5,268 nt of DNA from Desulfamplus sp. GTDB lineage: Bacteria; Desulfobacterota; Desulfobacteria; Desulfobacterales; Desulfobacteraceae. Within the stretch, counting starts at the first letter, position 1. Every line of letters begins with the position of its first letter. Below the pieces are notes generated by a model that saw nothing but the letters and a program-made list of their open reading frames with translations, did not search any database and had not been told where the DNA came from. Position numbers and translations under genes: made by a program. The stretch covers positions 1 through 5,268 of the forward strand of contig JADGBP010000188.1 of assembly GCA_015231395.1 (NCBI GenBank), written 5' to 3'. This document shows positions 5,129-5,268 of the stretch, in pieces.

Positions 5129-5268
5129 ATGATGATAATTATTGTGGTAATCACACTATTATTAAGTTTAATTGTAGCAAAGCTTGGACAAAACAGAAAA
5201 TTTGGATTCTGGGGTTATTTTTTCTGTTCTATTTTTCTAACACCCCTGATAGGACTTCTGCTTGTATT
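5129..5268 (+). CDS. Small integral membrane protein, 3' end cut off by the window edge
   Basis: There are 46 codons to the right edge with no stop. A hydrophobic helix fills residues 2-16. A short polar basic loop follows (AKLGQNRK), then FGFWGYFFCSIFLTPLIGLLLV, the start of a second membrane helix. The pattern Gly/Arg-rich turn, FGFWG, then a hydrophobic segment with PLIG resembles the many small bacterial membrane proteins with a (G)WF...SPLI motif. These often carry a C-terminal zinc ribbon or short tail; I infer this resemblance from memory of the pattern only. GGAGG lies about seven bases before the first of two tandem ATGs (5129, 5132). The 22-bp gap to the SPFH gene makes translation from one mRNA likely. 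Its function is unknown; the context suggests it may work with the SPFH protein in the membrane. Confidence 0.8.
   Translation, partial: MMIIIVVITLLLSLIVAKLGQNRKFGFWGYFFCSIFLTPLIGLLLV

Overview
The window is AT-rich (clearly below 40% G+C by eye) and comes from a Gram-negative bacterium. The main evidence is a secreted triacylglycerol lipase encoded next to a membrane-anchored, lipase-specific foldase, a pairing that only makes sense with an inner membrane, a periplasm and type II secretion. Start sites have AGGAG-type ribosome binding sites. I cannot fix the genus. An AT-rich proteobacterium or Desulfobacterota lineage is possible, but this is an impression only.

Left half, minus strand: a lipase gene (2812 to 1790) is followed by a lipase chaperone gene (1121 to beyond the left edge). 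The order lipase then foldase is the standard one, but the two genes are normally almost adjacent. Here about 670 bases separate them. This gap holds four 9-bp tandem repeats, at least seven inverted repeats, a strong minus-strand Rho-independent terminator (1248-1294), and an imperfect 33-bp direct repeat just before the foldase. So the foldase probably has its own promoter or depends on read-through.

Middle, 2813-3470: this is a divergent intergenic region with no convincing gene. It holds a good sigma70-type promoter for the lipase, overlapped by an operator-like inverted repeat. Further out are helically phased A-tracts behind a second TTGACA box, and a perfect 22-bp tandem duplication in which each copy carries a 14-bp perfect palindrome.

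Right half, plus strand: three genes look like one operon. They are an unrecognised secreted or membrane-anchored cysteine-rich protein with a non-ATG start (about 3471-3971), an SPFH/prohibitin-family membrane protein with an acidic tail (4051-5106), and the start of a small hydrophobic membrane protein (5129 to the right edge). The lipase pair is a well-understood secretion-folding system. The cysteine-rich protein, SPFH protein and small membrane protein form the less described part; a joint envelope function is inferred only from gene order and topology.
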